Of a stretch of DNA of 53,615 bases, positions 18,238 to 27,569 are shown one piece after another (within the stretch, counting starts at the first letter, position 1; the number at the start of each line of letters is the position of its first letter). The notes under the pieces are model-generated. The model was given only the letters and a program-made list of their open reading frames with translations, was not told the origin of the DNA and ran no database searches. Origin of the DNA: Lachnospiraceae bacterium (GTDB taxonomy: Bacteria; Bacillota; Clostridia; Lachnospirales; Lachnospiraceae); contig JAFYWF010000091.1 of NCBI GenBank assembly GCA_017558145.1, positions 1 through 53,615 on the forward strand. Direction: 5' to 3'. Position numbers and translations under genes: made by a program.

Positions 18238-20031
18238 CTAAGGGTTAACTTCCCCTCTGATTTTATCACTACCTTGTGCAATATTCAAACATTTCGTATA
18301 GGTAGAAAAAGCGGACGGTAGGGGATATTTTTCTGCTGCTTCTTCGGATTTTGCAAAAATCCATTGTTTTCGCTCCTTAACATCTTCTTTTTTTGCTAAT
18401 TCATCCACTCGTATGGCGTATGCAATCATATGCCATTCTTTATGACTAAAAATATGTTTTGAAGATTCCATTTTTTGAATTCTTAAGACTTCTAACCCTT
18501 GCTCTTTCATATATTCCAATACGGCCTTTTTTGTTTGATGACCTTCCATGGAAGGAAATTCATATAATCCTGCCAACAAACCTTTCGAAGGACGTTTCTG
18601 TAATGCGGTTTTATCTTCATCTTGTACAATTAAAATTGTCTTTTTTTCAATATTTCTTTGTTTTTTAGCCTGTTTTTTAGGAAATTCTTCTTCCCTACCT
18701 TCTTTGTGTGCCTGACAAAAAGCTTCCCAAGGACACTCTTCACATTTAGGCTTTCCATTAGGAATACACACCATAGCTCCCAATTCCATCAAAGCCTGAT
18801 TAAAATCTCCCGGACGTTCCTCAGGTATTACATCCATCAACTGAGCCTCTATTTTCTTTTTTGTTGCTTCTTTTAAAACATCTTCTTCATTCATGGTAAG
18901 TCGGCTTAAAATACGCAATACATTTCCATCTACGGCTACCGCCTTCTTCCCATATGCAATCGAACTGATAGCCCCTGAAGTGTAACTACCTATTCCTGCC
19001 AGCTTTTCTAACTGAACTTTTTCCTGCGGTAATTCTCCTCCATATTCCGCCATGACCTGTCTGGCTGCTTTTTGTAAATTACGGGCACGATTATAGTATC
19101 CCAAACCTTCCCATAATTTCAGTAATTTTTCTTCTTCGCAATTTGCAAGACTTTCTATGGTCGGTAATTCTTCCATAAACCGTTTAAAATACGGTTTCAC
19201 AGCTTCCACTCTGGTTTGCTGCAACATAATCTCAGAAATCCACACCTTGTAACCTACCGGATCTTCTCTCCACGGCAGTATTCTATGTCCTTTGTCATAC
19301 CATGCTAATAGCGGTTTTGTAATTTTTTCGTACAATGGTTGAAAGTGTAATTTTACCTGTATCGGATGATTTATCCACATACTATCCTCTGTCACCTTAG
19401 TATCAAACGCTATTATCTCTACCCCAGCTTCCTCTGCCTTTCTTAGAGCTTTGGCAAATGCCATGTGGGTAGTTTCATTGGGAATTAAAAATTGGGGATT
19501 TTCCATCTGTATTACAAAAATAATAAAGGTTCTGTATCCTTCTTTTTTGGCTTTTATCAATTCTTCCACATGCTTCACTGCTCTTTCTGAAGGAGCATCA
19601 GGAAAAGCTACGATATTCTCCTGTTCCAAAGTAACTCCTTTGACTTCGATGAAAACACCCTTTTCTTCTTCCTTAGTTTGAACAAAAAAATCAAACCTGG
19701 ATTCCCCATAAGTGAATTCCGGTTTGATTTCTTTTATATCACGCAAAATCAGCCCCTGCTGCAGTGCTTCCTTTATCACTGCATTAGGAGCTTGTGAATC
19801 CATATTAATTATTCTGTCACCTTTTAAAACAGCGACCATATCATATCTGGTTTTTCTTTCTTTCCCTGCTTCGTCAGCCAGATATACTTTTGCTCCCGAA
19901 GGCAGCAATTCCCGGCATCTTCCTGTGTTTTTTACATGTACTGTTTCTTCTTTGCCGTCTACTATAACTTTTGCTATAAAACGATTGGGACGCTCCACAA
20001 AAGTGCCTTCTACTATTTTATTATATTTCAT
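18238..20031 (-). CDS. mutY: SfsA-MutY fusion: DNA-binding/nuclease-like SfsA domain plus A/G-specific adenine glycosylase
   Basis: A 597-residue fusion. Residues 1-225 are an SfsA protein (HVKNTGRCRELLPSGAKVYL, FDFFVQ, IEVKGVTLE with the restriction-endonuclease-like acidic/Lys pattern). Residues about 235-597 are MutY: catalytic Glu in SEIMLQQTRVEAV (E267), helix-hairpin-helix LAGIGSYTSGAI, catalytic Asp in AVDGNVLRILSR (D368), 4Fe-4S cysteines C422, C430, C433 and C439, and a NUDIX-like 8-oxoG-recognition domain (RPSKGLLAGLYEFP, HIFSHKEWHM). MutY removes adenine opposite 8-oxoguanine. No stop or frameshift separates the parts. It lies 18 bases after the DUF1653 gene. Confidence 0.93.
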   Translation of the reverse strand: MKYNKIVEGTFVERPNRFIAKVIVDGKEETVHVKNTGRCRELLPSGAKVYLADEAGKERKTRYDMVAVLKGDRIINMDSQAPNAVIKEALQQGLILRDIKEIKPEFTYGESRFDFFVQTKEEEKGVFIEVKGVTLEQENIVAFPDAPSERAVKHVEELIKAKKEGYRTFIIFVIQMENPQFLIPNETTHMAFAKALRKAEEAGVEIIAFDTKVTEDSMWINHPIQVKLHFQPLYEKITKPLLAWYDKGHRILPWREDPVGYKVWISEIMLQQTRVEAVKPYFKRFMEELPTIESLANCEEEKLLKLWEGLGYYNRARNLQKAARQVMAEYGGELPQEKVQLEKLAGIGSYTSGAISSIAYGKKAVAVDGNVLRILSRLTMNEEDVLKEATKKKIEAQLMDVIPEERPGDFNQALMELGAMVCIPNGKPKCEECPWEAFCQAHKEGREEEFPKKQAKKQRNIEKKTILIVQDEDKTALQKRPSKGLLAGLYEFPSMEGHQTKKAVLEYMKEQGLEVLRIQKMESSKHIFSHKEWHMIAYAIRVDELAKKEDVKERKQWIFAKSEEAAEKYPLPSAFSTYTKCLNIAQGSDKIRGEVNP

Positions 20032-20049
20032 ACTACCTTTACACTCCGG

Positions 20050-20580
20050 CTACCCAACTCTGTTACACTCATATTTTTCTTTTGTCACAAGACAATCTTT
20101 TAAGGCATTAAACTTTGTTTCCAAATCACTTTCCGGAAGTTCAAAATCAATTACAAGAGACATGGTCGCTAACATATCTTCTGTTATTCTGTGATGAAGA
20201 CCATGTAAAATATTCAATTTTTCCCGATAAGAATCTGTATCCAGATAAGCTTCCACCATAGGGTCTAAGGAAAATTCCGGTTCTGACGCTTGCGTATTTT
20301 CTTTATCATTTTGATGTTTCACATTTTCAACCGGCTCCATTGTTACTTCTACCAACTGCTCTAAAGGTTCAAAACGCATCTTTTGAGTCGCTTGTGGATA
20401 TTTTTCTATATCAACCGGTTCCATAAACATAGACAAAGGACGGGCATATACTTTATATTCTCCATATAAAGCCTGATAAATAACCAGCTTTTCTTCATTT
20501 TCCGTGTGCTCAGCCACTGTAATAACTTTATATAAATTTCCTTTAAAATGTTTATAAATTTGATTTGCCTGTGGAATCAT
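20050..20580 (-). CDS. DUF1653 domain protein
   Basis: A 176-residue cytoplasmic protein. The first 60 or so residues (IYKHFKGNLYKVITVAEHTE...VIYQALYGEYKVYARPLSMF) match the DUF1653 pattern, a small beta-rich domain of unknown function. The rest is acidic and unassigned, with a C-terminal helical part. The ribosome binding site GGAAAGGAAAG precedes the ATG. It is probably cotranscribed with sfsA-mutY. Confidence 0.8.
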   Translation of the reverse strand: MIPQANQIYKHFKGNLYKVITVAEHTENEEKLVIYQALYGEYKVYARPLSMFMEPVDIEKYPQATQKMRFEPLEQLVEVTMEPVENVKHQNDKENTQASEPEFSLDPMVEAYLDTDSYREKLNILHGLHHRITEDMLATMSLVIDFELPESDLETKFNALKDCLVTKEKYECNRVG

Positions 20581-20807
20581 AAATCTTTCCTTTCCATTTT
20601 ACATATAGTTACATATAAATCCTTTATTATTGTAAATTTCTTTTGTATATACCATAGAATAAAAACGGAACTCTTTTTTCTTACTATAGCGAATATTTTT
20701 TAACATATCCACTGTCATTTTACTTAAATTTTAAACTTTTGTCACTGTAAATTTTTGTTATTTCTACTTGTACTTTGAGCAAGTTTATATGATGTCATAA
20801 TTTATAT
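20581..20807. other. Intergenic region holding a minus-strand promoter
   Basis: No gene is supported here. On the minus strand GTGACA (20745-20740), 17-bp spacer, TAAAAT (20722-20717) is a likely promoter for DUF1653 and sfsA-mutY. A 39-codon frame inside it overlaps the -10 box. Confidence 0.45.
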
Positions 20808-21164
20808 TCAAAAGATTTTTACTTTTGTTTTCGATAAAAGAATTTTTTCCGCCTCTTCTCTCATTCTATCAATCAAAATCAATCTTTCATCTTGTGCCAT
20901 TCTATCTATATTTTTATGGTGAATCACTACCGTATATTCTCTTAATACATCATCATTTGTCACGTAAGTTAAGCTAACACCGGCATCTTTACATCCTTTT
21001 TCTACTAAAAGTATCTTTATATGATTTACACACTCTTCTTCCATTTTTTTGTATTCTTCTCTACTAATCTGTTCCGACTCGTTTATCGCTGCTGCCTTTA
21101 CTGTTGTAGAAATTCCACATACCATCATAACCATAATCATAATTCCACAAACAAATGTTTTCAT
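20808..21164 (-). CDS. Small secreted protein of unknown function
   Basis: A 118-residue product. Residues 1-24 form a signal peptide (Lys, hydrophobic core, VKAAA cleavage site). The mature part is charged and mostly helical at the start (ISREEYKKMEEECVNHIKILL), with two Cys residues (ECVNH, GCKDAG) that could form a disulphide. The ribosome binding site GGGAGGAAT is good. I do not recognise a family. Confidence 0.75.
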   Translation of the reverse strand: MKTFVCGIMIMVMMVCGISTTVKAAAINESEQISREEYKKMEEECVNHIKILLVEKGCKDAGVSLTYVTNDDVLREYTVVIHHKNIDRMAQDERLILIDRMREEAEKILLSKTKVKIF

Positions 21165-21230
21165 CTTTGTATTCCTCCCTGTTTCACTACTTTCACTGCT
21201 TTGTTAACATGAGATTACAAGAGATGATGT

Positions 21231-21285
21231 ACAATAAAAAGGACTGCTATGTAACTTTTTTCTACGAAAGTTACACCACAGTCCT
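21231..21285 (-). terminator. Terminator of the TSUP exporter gene
   Basis: Two-part stem: AGGACTG / CAGTCCT outside and GTAACTTT / AAAGTTAC inside, followed by TTTTTATT on the minus strand. Confidence 0.88.
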
Positions 21286-21290
21286 ATGTT

Positions 21291-22079
21291 TTAAAGGATT
21301 GTATATTTTAAAATATTGTAAAAATCCATTGCAACAATAATCAATAATAGGATTCTTAAAATCTTTTCCACACCCTTATTATCAATTCTTTTAGAAATTG
21401 CAGCTCCTACCAAGGCACCACTGATACCACCTATTATCATACAGATTAAATCAATCCATTGAAAACTAGGAACGGAACTAGTCACCAAAGCAGTCACAAT
21501 ACTTGATATTTGAGAAAAAATGATAATGTACAAAGAATTCTTAGCTGCTTCCTTTGCCTCCATAGAGAAAAAGAAAAACAAAACAGCTACATTACTGGTT
21601 CCACCACCAATTCCTAAAAAAGAAGAAATAATTCCTAAAAATACTCCGATTATAATAGATACCGGTATACTATCTATTTTATGAGAAGGCAGTTTGGATT
21701 TATTACAAACATATAGATATACCAAAAAGGTTATCACGGTCAAAAATACTGCCTGTATTGCTCCTAAAGCTCTTTCATTTCCAAATCCGTTTCTGACAAG
21801 TTCAAAAAGCCATTTTCCAACTAAACCACCCAATACTGCACCAATAGCTAATGCTGTAGATGTTTTAATTTTCAGCTTTACCCCGTCCTTACGATTACGA
21901 ATCAAAGAACAAACAGACATTCCAAGTACGGTACACCCGGAACAAAAGCTTACTGTGGATACCGGAAGAATGCCAATCATATCCAATACCGGTTTAATGA
22001 TTACACCACCACCGGCACCTACTACTGCACCCACACTGGAAGCAATAATACAAACTAAAAACAAAATCACAGGAATCAA
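21291..22079 (-). CDS. TSUP family (TauE/SafE) membrane transporter
   Basis: A 262-residue membrane protein with about eight helices and the Gly-rich repeat signatures GAVVGAGGGVIIKP (N-half) and SSFLGIGGGTSNVA (C-half) of the TauE/SafE family. Members export sulfite, sulfonates or organic anions. The start is TTG at 22079, chosen because TAGGAGGTAACAG lies 1-13 bases upstream and no ATG is better placed. It starts 39 bases after the MCP-SBP gene, so the two are probably cotranscribed. It may export an anionic product of the neighbouring catabolic locus, which is an inference. Confidence 0.88.
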   Translation of the reverse strand: MIPVILFLVCIIASSVGAVVGAGGGVIIKPVLDMIGILPVSTVSFCSGCTVLGMSVCSLIRNRKDGVKLKIKTSTALAIGAVLGGLVGKWLFELVRNGFGNERALGAIQAVFLTVITFLVYLYVCNKSKLPSHKIDSIPVSIIIGVFLGIISSFLGIGGGTSNVAVLFFFFSMEAKEAAKNSLYIIIFSQISSIVTALVTSSVPSFQWIDLICMIIGGISGALVGAAISKRIDNKGVEKILRILLLIIVAMDFYNILKYTIL

Positions 22080-22118
22080 TCTGTTACCTCCTATTTACCA
22101 TTTCATGTAAATATTTTT

Positions 22119-24041
22119 TTATTCTATTGCTTTACGCATAACATCTAATAATACGTATTCTTTAATCGGTACTTTTGCGTTGATATTACCATTTTTCAAG
22201 AACTGGCTTTGCTGTGCCTGATACAAACTTTCTACATTTCCATTTTCAACACCAAGTGCCACATATCCCTTAGTAGACCAGTCTGCATCTCTTCTTTGTT
22301 CGTAAAGAACATCTTCTTTAATTCCCGTGATTTCAGATACCCAACTTACCACCTTACGAATATTTTCTTCCATAGCTCTATAATCCATTCCACGATATAA
22401 AGCTCTGGTAATACGAAGTAATAATGCTTCATTTTCTTTTGCAAATTTTTCCGATGTAATCCAAGAAGACAAGGATGCCAAACGATTGGAGAAATTCAGA
22501 TTATTTGCAAGTAACAAGGCATCATTTCCCATAAGTTTTTGTACTTCAAAGGTATAAGGTGACCACAATGCACATGCATCCAATCTTCCTGCTACCATAT
22601 CTTTTACAATTTCTTCCGGTGTAGAATCAATAATTTCACAGTCTGATCTTCTAAGATTAGCGCTTTCCAATGCAATATCCAAAATCGTATCACTTGTACT
22701 GCCTTTAATGGTACCAATTCTTAATCCTTCTAAGGACTTCAAATTTCTTATACCGCTTTTTCTGTTTCCTATTACAGCCTCTGCATTAGAAACATGAGAA
22801 AGAAGGAATATTTTTGCATCTCCGGCTACACAACGTTTATGAGCACCATCGCCTATGTATCCAATATCCAGACTTCCCGCATTTAATGCATCTATAATCT
22901 TCATTCCGTTTTCAAACGGAATCAATTCGATTTCCAGATTTTCTCTTTCCATATAACCAAGTTTCATGGCTGATACTACAGAACATAAACTTCCGTAATT
23001 AGGCATATAACCTGCTCTAACCTTAACTTTTTCTTGTTTTTTGTCTTCACTATTATTTTCGGCCTTGGATATCAACTGTAATTCTTCTACTATATTTGTA
23101 AGTTGAAACACAATACCGGTAATATCAGAAGATGTCTTTACTAAGGTTCCAAAATCATCTGCTATCATCTGTGTAGATTCCGAATTTACTTTTCCTAAAC
23201 GGGACAAATTATCCATATTCGAAATAATATGATCTTTTAATTCTTGAAGTTTTACCAGATTTTGATCAACTAAAGTTACATTTTCCTGCACTTCTTCAAT
23301 CTTATCTTTTGTGACATGAAGCAACTTTTTGGTTTCTTCCATACTATCAGATTGTCTTTGAAATGCAGTACGTATTTCCTGAATGCTTTCCACAGAACGT
23401 TCTGATTGCATACTTAAATTCTTAATAATTTTTCCGATGCTGTCAGCACTTTCTCTACTCATTTGAGCCAATTCCCGGATTTCTGTAGCTACAACCGCAA
23501 AGCCTCTTCCGGCTTCTCCCGCTCTTGCCGCTTCGATAGAAGCATTTAAACTAAGAAGATTTGTTTTTCCGGCAATAGAATTGATAATAGAAATTGCCTC
23601 CATAATCTCTTCCGTAGCTTTGTTCACACGATTGGTATTTTCTGCAACTTCTTCCACGCCTCGATATGTAATCTGACTATCTTCCAGAAGATTTTCAAAA
23701 ATACGAATCAGTTCTTCATTGCTTTCTGTCATATTTTGTGTTACTTCCACTAACTGGTCAACATGTCCCACATTTTCTTCAATATCGCTACCCATTTCAC
23801 GGGAAATTTCATTTACTTCTTCAATATGACTTGCCAAATTTATATTAGCTTCTTTCATATCCGCAATAGAACCGCTGACAGACTTTATAGACGCATTGGT
23901 ACTTCCGGCAATATAATTGAGTTTCATAGTACCTTTATTTAAGTCAGAAGTATAATTCCCAATTTTCTTTTTAAAAGCATTTATTTCCTCAAAGCCTTCT
24001 TGCTTATTTTCTTGCATCGTTTTTTTCGTAAAAAGTTTCAT
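22119..24041 (-). CDS. Soluble chemoreceptor: MCP signalling domain fused to an ABC-type substrate-binding domain
   Basis: A 640-residue protein without signal peptide, membrane helix or HAMP. Residues about 1-325 are coiled-coil with a methyl-accepting chemotaxis hairpin tip ([19 protein letters not shown], about 160-178, then [15 protein letters not shown]). Residues about 341-640 are an NMT1/THI5/SsuA-type periplasmic-binding-protein fold. That half closely parallels the transporter lipoprotein at 26472-27536: [90 protein letters not shown] infer that it senses the imported ligand in the cytoplasm and signals to CheA/CheW. The usual SBP role outside the cell is reversed here. Confidence 0.93.
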   Translation of the reverse strand: MKLFTKKTMQENKQEGFEEINAFKKKIGNYTSDLNKGTMKLNYIAGSTNASIKSVSGSIADMKEANINLASHIEEVNEISREMGSDIEENVGHVDQLVEVTQNMTESNEELIRIFENLLEDSQITYRGVEEVAENTNRVNKATEEIMEAISIINSIAGKTNLLSLNASIEAARAGEAGRGFAVVATEIRELAQMSRESADSIGKIIKNLSMQSERSVESIQEIRTAFQRQSDSMEETKKLLHVTKDKIEEVQENVTLVDQNLVKLQELKDHIISNMDNLSRLGKVNSESTQMIADDFGTLVKTSSDITGIVFQLTNIVEELQLISKAENNSEDKKQEKVKVRAGYMPNYGSLCSVVSAMKLGYMERENLEIELIPFENGMKIIDALNAGSLDIGYIGDGAHKRCVAGDAKIFLLSHVSNAEAVIGNRKSGIRNLKSLEGLRIGTIKGSTSDTILDIALESANLRRSDCEIIDSTPEEIVKDMVAGRLDACALWSPYTFEVQKLMGNDALLLANNLNFSNRLASLSSWITSEKFAKENEALLLRITRALYRGMDYRAMEENIRKVVSWVSEITGIKEDVLYEQRRDADWSTKGYVALGVENGNVESLYQAQQSQFLKNGNINAKVPIKEYVLLDVMRKAIE

Positions 24042-24089
24042 AATCTACCAGCTCCTACTACAACTATGTCCACGATTGACTTTTGCCTT

Positions 24090-24118
24090 ATTATATCACA
24101 ATTTTCAAAAAATCACAT
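24090..24118 (-). promoter_or_regulatory. Extended -10 promoter of the MCP-SBP gene
   Basis: TGATATAAT on the minus strand (TATAAT at 24095-24090 with TGN in front). A poor -35 (ATGTGA) lies 17 bases upstream. It suggests transcription independent of nagA. Confidence 0.45.
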
Positions 24119-24179
24119 CATTTCTTGCTATTATGTTATACATTTTAAGATTAATTGTTGATTTTTCAAATAAACAAGG

Positions 24180-24346
24180 GGCTGTTACAAAATTAACAGT
24201 AAGAGGATTTCAGATATCTAACTTGTACGCATCTGTGAGACATTGTACATTGAAGAGCGGACTCTAGTCCGATATTCAAGTACAATGTAACGAACAGCAA
24301 GCGAACAAGGGATACTGAAATCCGGTGCTGGTATTTTGCAACAGCC
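24180..24346. repeat. 167-bp palindromic element, MITE-like or structured RNA
   Basis: The ends are inverted repeats GGCTGTTACAAAAT (24180-24193) and ATTTTGCAACAGCC (24333-24346), 13 of 14 matching. Nested inside are GGATTTCAG / CTGAAATCC (24205-24213, 24315-24323), CATTGTAC / GTACAATG (24241-24248, 24280-24287) and CGGACT / AGTCCG (24258-24263, 24266-24271). The whole element folds into one long branched hairpin between nagA and the MCP-SBP promoter. No clear target-site duplication is seen. It may be a non-autonomous mobile element or a structured RNA. Confidence 0.75.
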
Positions 24347-24364
24347 TCTATCACTAACTTTCCA

Positions 24365-25504
24365 TTATTTAATCATTTTTCCTCTTGCGAACACTTGCAC
24401 AACATTACATTCATCATCTAAAAGAACGATGTCTGCATCTTTTCCTTCAGCAATAGAACCTTTTGTTTCCCAAAGTCCCATTTCTTTTGCAGGATTTTCT
24501 GTTAAAGTCATTAAAATTTCTTCCAGTGGATTTGGAAGCCATTTTATCATATTCTTCAAAGCTACATCCTGAGTCAATGTGGAACCTGCACGTGTTCCGT
24601 TACTCTTTAATTTAGCATCTCCATTTTCTACTACGACTTCATTTACACCTAAATGATAATCACCATCCGGCAAACCGGCTGCCATAATAGAATCTGTGAT
24701 AGCTACAATTCTTTCCATTCCTTTGCATTTTGCATACATACGAACAGAACCAGGAACTAAATGACGTCCATCACAAATGGTTTCACAATAAACATCACTT
24801 TCCATAATTGCTCCAAAAATCGCAGGTTCATGTTGGTGGAATAAACGAGAGGCATTTCCAACGTGAGTCCCTACCGTAACTCCCTGTGCAATGGAACTCA
24901 TTGCCTGATCATAGGTAGCACCTGAATGACCAATACCTACTACAATTCCTAATTCTTTCAGCGTAGGGATCATATCCTGAACACCGTCTAATTCCGGAGA
25001 AATGGTGATATAACGAATATTACCTTCTGCAAGTTCCTGATAATGACGAATCAAAGGAATATCATTTTTTTTCAACAAATGTTCCGGCATAGCTCCTTTA
25101 AATTCCGGTGCTAAAAAAGGACCTTCCAAATGAATCCCTACCAAATCAGCACCGTTTTGTTCTATGGTTTTATGACGCTTAAATTCATTAATACACCAAT
25201 CGGTTTGCTCTACCGTATCTGTTAATACAGAACATAACCAGGAAGTAGTTCCTTTCGATGCCATAAAACAAGAAATTTTTTCTAAATCTTCTGCCGTCGC
25301 TCCATTTACATCTACACCTACTGCCCCATGAGTGTGTGTATCAATAAATCCCGGAACCACCTTTAAACCTGTAGCATCAAAAACTTCCCCATCATTTCCT
25401 GCTTTCTCTACCAAATGAAGTTTACCATCTTCGATACAAACCACTTTATTTTCAAACTTTCGGTCAATGTACACCTGGCCATTAACAATATAAGTCTTTG
25501 CCAT
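24365..25504 (-). CDS. nagA: N-acetylglucosamine-6-phosphate deacetylase family protein (NagA-like)
   Basis: A 379-residue amidohydrolase. Motifs are the metal-binding DTHTHG, GIHLEGPFL with metal Glu, GHSGATYD, THVGNAS (THLFNAM in classical NagA), CDGRHLVPG and the catalytic Asp in ITDSIMAAGLPDG. It removes the acetyl group from an N-acetyl amino sugar phosphate. Differences in the substrate loop (VGNAS in place of LFNAM) leave room for a different substrate. It starts 41 bases after the NagB-like gene and lies in the ABC-transporter locus. Confidence 0.85.
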   Translation of the reverse strand: MAKTYIVNGQVYIDRKFENKVVCIEDGKLHLVEKAGNDGEVFDATGLKVVPGFIDTHTHGAVGVDVNGATAEDLEKISCFMASKGTTSWLCSVLTDTVEQTDWCINEFKRHKTIEQNGADLVGIHLEGPFLAPEFKGAMPEHLLKKNDIPLIRHYQELAEGNIRYITISPELDGVQDMIPTLKELGIVVGIGHSGATYDQAMSSIAQGVTVGTHVGNASRLFHQHEPAIFGAIMESDVYCETICDGRHLVPGSVRMYAKCKGMERIVAITDSIMAAGLPDGDYHLGVNEVVVENGDAKLKSNGTRAGSTLTQDVALKNMIKWLPNPLEEILMTLTENPAKEMGLWETKGSIAEGKDADIVLLDDECNVVQVFARGKMIK

Positions 25505-25545
25505 TTTTTCTCTCCCATTAATAATATATAATAAATTCTTATAGC

Positions 25546-26367
25546 TTAATCTTCTAAATTTGCAACAAATTCTGTCATACGAATTAATGCATCCGGATGA
25601 TCTGCTATCATAGAAACAGGGAAATCTGCGGTCATTTCACCATAACCGGCTCTTCTGGCTACTGCTCTATGCCAATCACGGAAAATACCCAAACGAATTT
25701 TTCTTGCATTATAAATTTCATTAAAACCAATGGTAACACAATGTGTCGGCATATCTTCCAAACGTCCGCCAAAATCTCCAATGGCATTTGTCGCGCGTGT
25801 TTCCGGAGAAACCGGGAGCATACGAGTTTTTAACTGTTTAAATTCTTCACAAGTCTTACTTGCATCAGCTTCATTAAATGCTAAATGTCCATTAATGCCG
25901 ATTCCACCAAAGCAAATATCTACTCCACCTAACTTTTCAATCAAATTAGGAATGTAATCTAAATTATTAGGATCAGGGAATACTCTGTGATCTTCAGGTA
26001 CATTTAATTCCGGTTTGATTTTGGAATAAACAGTACGTTCCATAAATCCTCGGAAGCTTAATGGATGATCTATTGCAATCCATTCCATATCATCTCCAAG
26101 ATATTCATCCATATTAATAAACCAACAGTTATTCAAATTAATATTTTCATTATTTACCATATCTACAAAGTAAGGATACTGTCCAATAGGTCCTACAGGA
26201 CAAATGAATACTGTGGTTTCTCCTTTTTCATTTTTTTCTTTGATAAAATCTGCCATTTCACGGGCAATCGCCTGAAAAACAGTCGGTTTATCTTCCATCA
26301 CAATTAATGGAATCTTAGGATTTCTTAATAATTCTTCTTTGTTGTAATAATAATAATCGTGATGCAT
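25546..26367 (-). CDS. NagB-like sugar isomerase/deaminase family protein with altered active site
   Basis: A 273-residue protein of the glucosamine-6-phosphate isomerase fold: INMDEYLG (84-91) and GGIGINGHLAFNE (154-166) align with FNMDEY and the catalytic DGHIAFNE of NagB. Two changes stand out. The catalytic Asp of DGH is Asn (N159), while the His and Glu remain. The phosphate-binding loop normally reading like TGSTPL is CPVGPIGQYP. It may act on a different amino sugar or catalyse only part of the NagB reaction. It lies between the SBP gene (with terminator) and nagA, with ribosome binding site AGAGGGAAG. Confidence 0.8.
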   Translation of the reverse strand: MHHDYYYYNKEELLRNPKIPLIVMEDKPTVFQAIAREMADFIKEKNEKGETTVFICPVGPIGQYPYFVDMVNNENINLNNCWFINMDEYLGDDMEWIAIDHPLSFRGFMERTVYSKIKPELNVPEDHRVFPDPNNLDYIPNLIEKLGGVDICFGGIGINGHLAFNEADASKTCEEFKQLKTRMLPVSPETRATNAIGDFGGRLEDMPTHCVTIGFNEIYNARKIRLGIFRDWHRAVARRAGYGEMTADFPVSMIADHPDALIRMTEFVANLED

Positions 26368-26404
26368 AATTCTTCCCTCTTTCTCTAATTTGTTTTTTTA
26401 AAAC

Positions 26405-26432
26405 AATAGGACTGCCATAAGGCAGCCCTATT
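26405..26432 (-). terminator. Terminator/attenuator after the SBP gene
   Basis: 12-bp stem AATAGGGCTGCC / GGCAGTCCTATT (minus strand, with one G-U pair), then a GTTTT tract. It is placed between the SBP gene and nagBA, a common way of keeping binding-protein mRNA in excess. Confidence 0.8.
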
Positions 26433-26471
26433 AGTTCCTAACTACCGTTTCATCGGAAGTTGTTCTTCATT

Positions 26472-27536
26472 TTAGTATTCGCCAGCTTCTACCATTAAGT
26501 CTAACATTACATAATCTGCAATTGCAGGGTCAACTTCTACTGCACCTGCTGCGATAAATGCCTGTTTCTGTAATTCATAGTAGCCTTCCACAGTTCCGTC
26601 AGAAGCGCCTGCTGCAACTTCTTTACCTGTTAACCACTGAGCATCTCCACGCTGTTCGTAAACTGCTGCTTCATCACCAGCAATCTGTTTTGCAACTAAT
26701 GCTGCTGTAGCCTGCTGATTATCTGTTGCTGCGTAGTCCATAGCTTTGAATAATGCTCTTGTAAATCTTACTAATACGTCTCTGTTTGCTTCTGCGTATG
26801 CAGGCATTACGATCCAGCTTGCTAAAGAAACTGTTTCATCAGAGAATGTCATATTGTCAGTTAATTTTGTAGCGTCTGCAACTTCTTCTAAGATTTTTAA
26901 GCTGTTTGGAGACCATGTAGCTGCTGCATCAACACCACCGGATACCATAGCGGATACGATACCTGTTGCGTCCATGTCTACTGCTGTAATGTCGCTCATG
27001 GACATTCCTGCTTTTTCTAAGGATTTTACAAGAATATCTTCACTGGATGTACCGGAAGAGTAAGCAACTTTTTTACCTGCTAAATCTTCTACAGATGCAA
27101 TACCAGGACCACCGATTAACATATCACCATTAGAAATGTGGGATAATGCAAAAATGGTAGCTTTACCATTGATACAAAGCTTATGAGCACCCTGTCCAAT
27201 GTAACCCATATCAATGCTTCCACCTTCCATAGCGGCAATAATTGTAGGACCATCAGCGAATTCAACTAAGTTAACTGTGATACCTTCTTCTGCTAAGTAT
27301 CCCTGTTCGATTGCATTTGTGATAGACCAAAGGCTACCATAGTTAGGCATGTAAGCAATGTTTAATTCCACAGGATCAACTGCTGGAGCTGCTTCTTCTG
27401 CCGGTGCTTCTGCTACCACTTCTTCTGTTACTGCCGGAGCTTCTGGAGCTGCTTCTTCTGTTGCTCCACCACAACCAACTAACATGGTAGCTGCCATAGC
27501 TGCAACCATTAATAAACTCAATAATCTCTTTTTCAT
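26472..27536 (-). CDS. ABC transporter substrate-binding lipoprotein, NMT1/THI5/SsuA family
   Basis: A 354-residue lipoprotein with a signal peptide and lipobox LVGCGG (Cys 22), an Ala/Glu/Pro-rich linker (about 25-55) and a two-lobed binding domain ([52 protein letters not shown]). This family binds nitrate, sulfonates, pyrimidine precursors or other small anions; the ligand here is unknown. Its closest visible relative is the binding half of the soluble chemoreceptor at 22119-24041. The permease and ATPase genes precede it. The ribosome binding site is GGAGGAAAG. Confidence 0.93.
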   Translation of the reverse strand: MKKRLLSLLMVAAMAATMLVGCGGATEEAAPEAPAVTEEVVAEAPAEEAAPAVDPVELNIAYMPNYGSLWSITNAIEQGYLAEEGITVNLVEFADGPTIIAAMEGGSIDMGYIGQGAHKLCINGKATIFALSHISNGDMLIGGPGIASVEDLAGKKVAYSSGTSSEDILVKSLEKAGMSMSDITAVDMDATGIVSAMVSGGVDAAATWSPNSLKILEEVADATKLTDNMTFSDETVSLASWIVMPAYAEANRDVLVRFTRALFKAMDYAATDNQQATAALVAKQIAGDEAAVYEQRGDAQWLTGKEVAAGASDGTVEGYYELQKQAFIAAGAVEVDPAIADYVMLDLMVEAGEY

Positions 27537-27569
27537 ATCTTTCCTCCTTGTAGATATTGATTATTTGTA

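Noticed and set aside
20599..20718. 39-codon small gene on the minus strand (MTVDMLKNIRYSKKKEF...)
   Set aside because: Its start codon overlaps the best -10 box and there is no ribosome binding site.
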